DNA from: DATKRB01 sp035532415
GTDB taxonomy: Bacteria > Actinomycetota > Acidimicrobiia > Acidimicrobiales > RAAP-2
NCBI GenBank assembly: GCA_035532415.1
Contig: DATKRB010000006.1
Span: forward strand, 1-64,000
Length of the DNA stretch: 64,000 nucleotides
Direction: 5' to 3'
Part shown: in pieces, positions 59,648 through 64,000 of the stretch
Position numbering within the stretch: the first letter of the stretch is position 1
Layout of the letters: each line of letters begins with the position of its first letter
Notes under the pieces: model-generated
What the model was told of the DNA's origin: nothing
The model's input: the letters and a program-made list of their open reading frames with translations, nothing else
Database searches by the model: none
Made by a program: the position numbers and the translations under genes

Positions 59648-60481
59648 CTACTCGAGCCATGGGCTCTCGTACTGGGCGGCCCGGGCACTCTTCAGCCCGG
59701 CGGTCCCTTCGGCCGCGATGATCTCGCGGAAGGTCCTGCCGTCGGGAGCGACCGCGCGGCCGCTGTTGCTGAGCGTGAGGGCGTCGTGGGCCGCGCCCGC
59801 CAGCCGGCCGGCGGCGTCGCCCGAGGCGTCCGCCGTCGCGTCGACGTGCCGCTTGTTGAGCAGCACCGCCTCGCGGGGGAGGCGGGCCAGGCGCCGGCAG
59901 AGCTCGCGGGCCCGCTCGAGCAGCCGGTCGTCGGGCTCGACGGTCAGGACCAGCCCGATGTCCCTGGCGCGCCGGGCGTCGATCAGCTCGCCGCTGAGAA
60001 TGAGGAACTTCGCCCACTGGCGCCCGACCAGGGGCACGAGCGGTCCGGCCCCGACCAGGCCGATCCTTCCCTCGGGCAGCCCGAAGCGGGCACTCTCACC
60101 GGCGAGCACGAGATCACAGCAGCACACCATGCCCACCGCTGCACCCAGGCAGATCCCGTTGACCGCGGCGACCACGGGGAGCCGGGCGTCGCGCAGGCGA
60201 CGGAGGAAGGCCTCGGCGGAGTCGACGAACTCCTGCTGCTCGAACGCGCTCTCACGCGGCTTGTTCCCGGTGAGGTCGCCACCGGCCGAGAACGCCTTGC
60301 CCGCACCGGTCAGCAGCACGCAGCCGACGTCGGGATCGGCCTCGGCTTCCGACAGGGCCCACAGGATCTGGTCGCGGGTACCGCCGGGGCGGCCCGAGAT
60401 GGGGTTCAGCTGGGCCGGCCGGCAGAGGGTGATCTCGCCGACCCCGTCACGCTTGCCGTAGGTGATCTCGTCGAGGTCCAT
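59648..60481 (-). CDS. Enoyl-CoA hydratase/isomerase family protein
   Basis: This 277-residue protein starts at ATG 60481. Oxyanion segments: VLLTGAGKAFSAGGDLTGNK and LPVVAAVNGICLGAAVGMVC. The catalytic region reads ARFGLPEGRIGLVGAGPLVP, with Glu in LPEGRIG. The C-terminus is EGTAGLKSARAAQYESPWLE. It is divergent from the NDP-forming synthetase gene (66 bases between starts), suggesting shared control. The substrate is unknown. Confidence 0.92.
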   Translation of the reverse strand: MDLDEITYGKRDGVGEITLCRPAQLNPISGRPGGTRDQILWALSEAEADPDVGCVLLTGAGKAFSAGGDLTGNKPRESAFEQQEFVDSAEAFLRRLRDARLPVVAAVNGICLGAAVGMVCCCDLVLAGESARFGLPEGRIGLVGAGPLVPLVGRQWAKFLILSGELIDARRARDIGLVLTVEPDDRLLERARELCRRLARLPREAVLLNKRHVDATADASGDAAGRLAGAAHDALTLSNSGRAVAPDGRTFREIIAAEGTAGLKSARAAQYESPWLE

Positions 60482-60547
60482 CGGCTGCTCCTGTGCCCCT
60501 CGGGTCCGGCAGGCTCGAGCACCGGCCGGCGCATAGAGTTCGAAACT

Positions 60548-62626
60548 GTGAACCAGGCGAACCTAGCGCGGCTCCTCGCGCCCCGGTCGGTGGCGGTCGT
60601 CGGCGCGAGCGAGAACCTGGGCATGTCCAACAATGCCGTCCTGCCCATGCTCGAGGCCGGGTTGGAGGTCCGGCTGGTCAACCCGAACCGCGACCAGGTG
60701 TACGGCAGGCCCACGTTCCCGACGCTGTCGGCCGTCGGGGAGCCGGTGGACGCCGTCCTGTCGCTCGTGAACGCCGAACGCTCCGTCGGGGTGGTCGCCG
60801 AGGCGGCGGCGATGGGGTGCGGGGGTGTGGCCGTCGCCGCCGGAGGCTTCCGGGAGCTCGGGGCCGAAGGGGCCGCGCTCGAGGAGCGACTTGCCGCGGC
60901 GGCGGGCGAGCACCTGGCGGTCGTCGGTCCGAACTGCAGCGGTTTCATGAACGTCCCCCTCCGGGTCAACCTCTTCACCGGCGGCCGCATCGCCCTCGAG
61001 CCGGGCGGGCTGGCCGTCATCTCCCAGAGCGGGTTCCTGCTCCGTTCGACGCTCGCCGCCGGCCAGCAGCGCCGGCTCGGCTTCGGGGTCTGCGTGTCCT
61101 CGGGGAACGAGACGGTGTGCAGCCTCGCCGACTACCTCCATCTGCTGGCCGACGACGATCGCACGTCGGTCATCTGCCTCGTGGTCGAGAAGATCCGCGA
61201 GCCCGAGGCCTTTCTCGCCGCGGTGCACCGGGTGCGCTCGGCGGGCAAGGCGCTGATCGCGCTGAAGCTGGGGCGGACGGACCGCTCGCGCGAGATCATG
61301 CGCTCCCACACGGGCGCCATCGCCGACGAGAGCTGGGTTTACGATCTCGTGCTCCGCTCTGCCGGCGTCCTGACGGCCACCGACGTCGACGATCTCCTCG
61401 ACCGGTCCCAGCTCCTGGCCCAGCTGCCCAAACAGCGGTGGCGGCCGGTCAGGGGCGTGGCCGTCATGGCCAGCTCCGGCGGCGTCGCCGGCGTTGCGGC
61501 GGACCTCGGCGCGGAGGAGGGCACGGACCTTCCTTCGCTCGACGGGCTTCATGAGTGGGTCCGTGACCGTGTCCCGGGCGAGGGCAGCCTCAACCCGCTC
61601 GACCTGACGGGCTTCGTCATGCGGGACCGGGAGCTGCTTCACGAGATGTTCAGCGGCTACGCCGGGGCGGAGGGTGTGGACGCCCTCGTCCTGTGCTGGT
61701 GGGCCGCCGACGGGGACGAGGCGTGGAGCCGGACCCTGTTGGAGCCGTTCGCCGAGGTGGCGGCAGCGGCACGGGTCCCCCTCGTGGTGACCCCGGTCGA
61801 GACGACGGCCGTGGGTGCCTGGACGGCCCCGCTGCGCGAGCAGGGCGTCGCCTTCTGCCGCGGTCTGCGCTCCACCTATCGGGCGTTGCGCGCGCTCGAC
61901 GACGTGGCACGGGCACCCGCCCCGCGCCTCGTGCGTCTCGCCCCTCCTCTTCCCGGCGATCCGCCCGGGCTGGTCGACAGCCCGGCTGGGTGGATCGTGC
62001 CGTTCGGCGAGGCGATGCACCTGCTGGGGGAGGGCGGTGTCTCCGTCGCGCCCTATGTGCTGCTCGACCCGGACGGCGATGTCCCGGCCGTCGCGTCGCT
62101 CGGCGACCGCCTGGTCGTCAAGCTCGCCGACGTGCCCCACCGCACCGAGCTCGGTGCGGTCCGGGTCGGCGTGCTCCCCGACGACGTGCCCGCCGCCGTG
62201 GCGGAGATGCGAGGCATCGCGGCCGCCCACGGGGTGCCGGCGACGGTGGCGGTGCAGGCCATGGTGGAGGGTCACGGCGAGGCGTTCATCGGGATTCAGG
62301 GGCGGACCGATCTCGGGCCCGTCGTGCTCTTCGGGCGCGGGGGCGTGCTGCTCGAGATCGCCCCGCGGGTCGCCGGTCGCCTGCTGCCCCTCGGAGCCGG
62401 GGCGGCGGCGGAGCTCTTCGAAGAGGTCGCCGGCCAGGCGGCCCTGGGCGGGCTCCGCGGCCGGCAGCCGTGGCCGGCGCCGGGGCTGGTGGCGGCGATC
62501 GAGTCCGTGGCCGAGCTGTGGAGACGGACCGGCTCGTGGCTCGAGTCGGCGGACCTCAATCCCCTGATCGTCACCCCCGACGGGCCGGTCGCCGTTGACG
62601 CCCTCCTGGTTGCCCGCCGAAGGTAG
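60548..62626 (+). CDS. NDP-forming acyl-CoA synthetase (acetyl-CoA synthetase ADP-forming type)
   Basis: This 692-residue enzyme starts at GTG 60548; the frame is open far upstream but is antisense to a crotonase there. CoA-binding domain: LARLLAPRSVAVVGASENLG, CGGVAVAAGGFRELGAEGAA and VVGPNCSGFMNVPLRVNLFT. Ligase domain: the phosphorylated His is in REIMRSHTGAIADESWVYDL at about residue 254. C-terminal ATP-grasp region: DRLVVKLADVPHRTELGAVR, EAFIGIQGRTDLGPVVLFGR, ESADLNPLIVTPDGPVAVDA. It interconverts acyl-CoA, ADP (or GDP) and the acid, and could conserve energy at the end of a degradation route. Confidence 0.9.
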   Translation: MNQANLARLLAPRSVAVVGASENLGMSNNAVLPMLEAGLEVRLVNPNRDQVYGRPTFPTLSAVGEPVDAVLSLVNAERSVGVVAEAAAMGCGGVAVAAGGFRELGAEGAALEERLAAAAGEHLAVVGPNCSGFMNVPLRVNLFTGGRIALEPGGLAVISQSGFLLRSTLAAGQQRRLGFGVCVSSGNETVCSLADYLHLLADDDRTSVICLVVEKIREPEAFLAAVHRVRSAGKALIALKLGRTDRSREIMRSHTGAIADESWVYDLVLRSAGVLTATDVDDLLDRSQLLAQLPKQRWRPVRGVAVMASSGGVAGVAADLGAEEGTDLPSLDGLHEWVRDRVPGEGSLNPLDLTGFVMRDRELLHEMFSGYAGAEGVDALVLCWWAADGDEAWSRTLLEPFAEVAAAARVPLVVTPVETTAVGAWTAPLREQGVAFCRGLRSTYRALRALDDVARAPAPRLVRLAPPLPGDPPGLVDSPAGWIVPFGEAMHLLGEGGVSVAPYVLLDPDGDVPAVASLGDRLVVKLADVPHRTELGAVRVGVLPDDVPAAVAEMRGIAAAHGVPATVAVQAMVEGHGEAFIGIQGRTDLGPVVLFGRGGVLLEIAPRVAGRLLPLGAGAAAELFEEVAGQAALGGLRGRQPWPAPGLVAAIESVAELWRRTGSWLESADLNPLIVTPDGPVAVDALLVARRR

Positions 62627-62636
62627 CCTGAAGGGC

Positions 62637-63278
62637 ATGACCAGGACCGAGTTCTCCACAGCCGAGGGTCACCCCGCGGGCGAGGGTCTGGCCCTCGGCG
62701 GTGCGGAGCGGCCGGGGAAGCCCGCGATGCTGAGCCACGTCGCCTACGTCACGCGCGATACCGCTGCCACCGCGGACTTCTACACCCGCGTGCTCGGGAT
62801 GGAACTGGTCAACGCCGTGCTCGACGACGCGATCCCGTCCACGGGTGAGCCCGTGCCGTACTTCCACTCGTTCTTCAGGATGGCCGATGGGTCGACGGTG
62901 GCGTTCTTCGAGGCGCCCGAGCTCCCCCCTCTGGCTGCACCGCCGCACCCCGCCTACGACACCTTTCAGCACCTGGCGATGCAGGTCGACTCGGTCGAGA
63001 CGGTCGACCGCTGGTGCGCCTGGTTGCGTGCCAACGACGTACAGGTGCTCGGCCCGGTCGACCACAAGATCATCTACAGCATCTACTTCCGCGACCCGAG
63101 CGGGATCCGGCTAGAGATCACGACGCCGACGTCGCCGGTGTGGAACGACAACGCCGACCAGGCCCGGGCGAGCCTGGCGGAGTGGGAGGACGTGAAGCGC
63201 CGGGCGTCCGAGGAGGGGACCGATCTCGTGACGATGGTCCACGATCTGGCTCGCGAGCGCAGCCACCGAAGGTCATGA
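62637..63278 (+). CDS. VOC-superfamily (glyoxalase/extradiol dioxygenase-like) protein
   Basis: This 213-residue protein starts at ATG 62637 with GAAGGG upstream, 10 bases after the preceding gene. Metal ligands of the fold are visible: His in AMLSHVAYVTRDTAATADFY, His in DTFQHLAMQVDSVETVDRWC and Glu in FRDPSGIRLEITTPTSPVWN. A single VOC domain with a C-terminal helix suggests a dimeric metalloenzyme. The stop overlaps the next start (ATGA), so it is coupled to the amidohydrolase. A ring-cleavage or isomerase role is possible. Confidence 0.88.
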   Translation: MTRTEFSTAEGHPAGEGLALGGAERPGKPAMLSHVAYVTRDTAATADFYTRVLGMELVNAVLDDAIPSTGEPVPYFHSFFRMADGSTVAFFEAPELPPLAAPPHPAYDTFQHLAMQVDSVETVDRWCAWLRANDVQVLGPVDHKIIYSIYFRDPSGIRLEITTPTSPVWNDNADQARASLAEWEDVKRRASEEGTDLVTMVHDLARERSHRRS

Positions 63279-64000
63279 GGGAGATCCCGAGGATCATCAG
63301 CGTCGACGACCACGTGGTCGAGCCCCCGCACGTGTGGGAGCAGTGGTTGCCGGAGAAGTACCGGGACCATGGACCCAAGGTCGTGCGACGCGGGATCCGC
63401 GACATCGACTACGTCGGCACCGCCCGCTACGTCGAGCACTTCGACGACGACTCGCCGACGAAGGTCGACTGCTGGACGTACGGCGACCTCGTCTACACAC
63501 ACAAGCGCATGGTCGCTGCCGCCGGGTACTCCAAAGAGGAGATGACCCTCACGCCCATCACCTACGACGACATGCGCCCCGGCTGCTACGACCCCGAGGC
63601 CCGGCTGGAGGACATGGACGTGAGCTGGGTGGAGGCCTCGATGTGCTTTCCGACCTTCCCCCGGTTCTGCGGGCAGACCTTTTACGATGGACCGGACAAG
63701 GAGTTGGGTCTCGCCTGCGTCAAGGCCTACAACGACTGGATGGTGGAGGAGTGGTGCGGCGGTTCCGGCGGCCGTCTCATCCCGCTCGGGATCATCCCGC
63801 TGTGGGACGTGAACGCCGCGGCGGCCGAGGTGCGCCGGAACGCGGAGCGCGGTTTCCGGGCGGTGTGCTTCAGCGAGCTTCCCTACCATCTCGGGCTCCC
63901 CACCATCCACAGTGGTCACTGGGACCCGTTCTTTCAGGCGTGCGCGGACACCGGCACCGTGGTGGCGATGCACATCGGATCGTCGTCGCAGATGCCGGCC
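63275..64000 (+). CDS. Amidohydrolase-family protein, N-terminal part (continues past window)
   Basis: The first 242 residues of a PF04909-type metal hydrolase/decarboxylase, starting at ATG 63275. The metal-site segment is IISVDDHVVEPPHVWEQWLP (DDHxxEP), a variant of the DxH motif. Later strands: VSWVEASMCFPTFPRFCGQT, GRLIPLGIIPLWDVNAAAAE and TGTVVAMHIGSSSQMPA at the window end, containing the expected His. It is more distant from the two earlier amidohydrolases than they are from each other. It is coupled to the VOC gene. Confidence 0.9.
   Translation, partial: MREIPRIISVDDHVVEPPHVWEQWLPEKYRDHGPKVVRRGIRDIDYVGTARYVEHFDDDSPTKVDCWTYGDLVYTHKRMVAAAGYSKEEMTLTPITYDDMRPGCYDPEARLEDMDVSWVEASMCFPTFPRFCGQTFYDGPDKELGLACVKAYNDWMVEEWCGGSGGRLIPLGIIPLWDVNAAAAEVRRNAERGFRAVCFSELPYHLGLPTIHSGHWDPFFQACADTGTVVAMHIGSSSQMPA

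Noticed and set aside
59786..60547. Extension of the NDP-forming synthetase by 254 residues to the start of its open frame
   Set aside because: The extension is antisense to the crotonase gene at 59648-60481 and lacks protein-like composition. The CoA-binding domain begins directly after GTG 60548.
60563..62659. A 698-residue minus-strand open frame
   Set aside because: It is fully antisense to the NDP-forming acyl-CoA synthetase, which has clear domain motifs; the minus frame has none.
1..64000. CRISPR array or restriction-modification/defence cluster
   Set aside because: I saw no regularly spaced direct repeats and no cas, methylase or endonuclease genes. The ArdC-like remnant and HTH/Ntn pair are the only items with a possible mobile-element or defence connection.

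Overview
The window is high-GC DNA with GTG/TTG starts, a WhiB remnant, a StrR-type regulator, CaiB/BaiF CoA-transferases and several acyl-CoA ligases. This points to an actinobacterium, most likely a soil or freshwater lineage such as Acidimicrobiia. The lineage is an inference, because the window holds no rRNA or other phylogenetic marker.

Layout. (1) 1-4.8 kb is an insertion-sequence graveyard. The right end of an IS3 element cuts an ArdC-like gene, followed by one IS256 element interrupted by an IS110 element (1463-3111) and an IS30 remnant. (2) 4.8-14.2 kb holds a branched-chain-amino-acid-type uptake system: a secreted solute-binding protein, a LivH-LivM-LivG fusion and a convergent LivF. 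An IS1182 element, a decayed SDR gene and a serine hydrolase lie between these parts. (3) 14.3-28.5 kb is a CoA-thioester catabolic region in decay: two paralogous amidohydrolases, an acyl-CoA ligase/VOC/hot-dog operon, a phosphotransferase-like protein, a TetR gene split by an intact IS630 element, and pseudogenes of acyl-CoA dehydrogenases, an enoyl-CoA hydratase and a ligase. (4) 28.6-31.5 kb is a composite mobile segment bounded by two outward-facing IS630 ends. It contains an IS256 copy with IS110 inserted at exactly the same site as in region 1. (5) 31.6-34.0 kb carries two overlapping CaiB/BaiF CoA-transferase genes. (6) 34.3-41.4 kb is an accessory island: an IS630 element, a StrR-like regulator with a palindrome touching its start codon, IS3/IS630 chimeric debris, a small HTH gene translationally coupled to a proteasome-beta-like Ntn hydrolase, a frameshifted WhiB gene, an IS21 end and half of a tRNA-Lys. 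(7) 41.5-45.1 kb is a probable lipid head-group locus: a CDP-alcohol phosphatidyltransferase, a nucleotidyltransferase-aminotransferase fusion and a divergent methyltransferase. (8) 45.4-51.7 kb contains a desaturase remnant, an aquaporin, a glycogen-debranching-type enzyme, a HemK-like methyltransferase, a nitroreductase and a broken MFS gene. (9) 51.8-64 kb is an intact catabolic cluster: P450, flavin reductase, enoyl-CoA hydratases, a thiolase-like protein, AMP- and NDP-forming acyl-CoA synthetases, SDR, a DUF35 Zn-ribbon protein, a VOC protein and an amidohydrolase.

Main points of interest. The first is the HTH/Ntn-hydrolase pair (38.8-40.0 kb), with a leaderless-type promoter and a perfect palindrome over its start codon. 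The second is the NTase-aminotransferase/CDP-alcohol transferase/methyltransferase locus. The third is the IS110 element: removing it restores the TTNPIES motif of the IS256 host gene, and its 5' noncoding part folds into three perfect hairpins, as expected for a bridge RNA. All family assignments come from reading the translated sequence; no searches were run.
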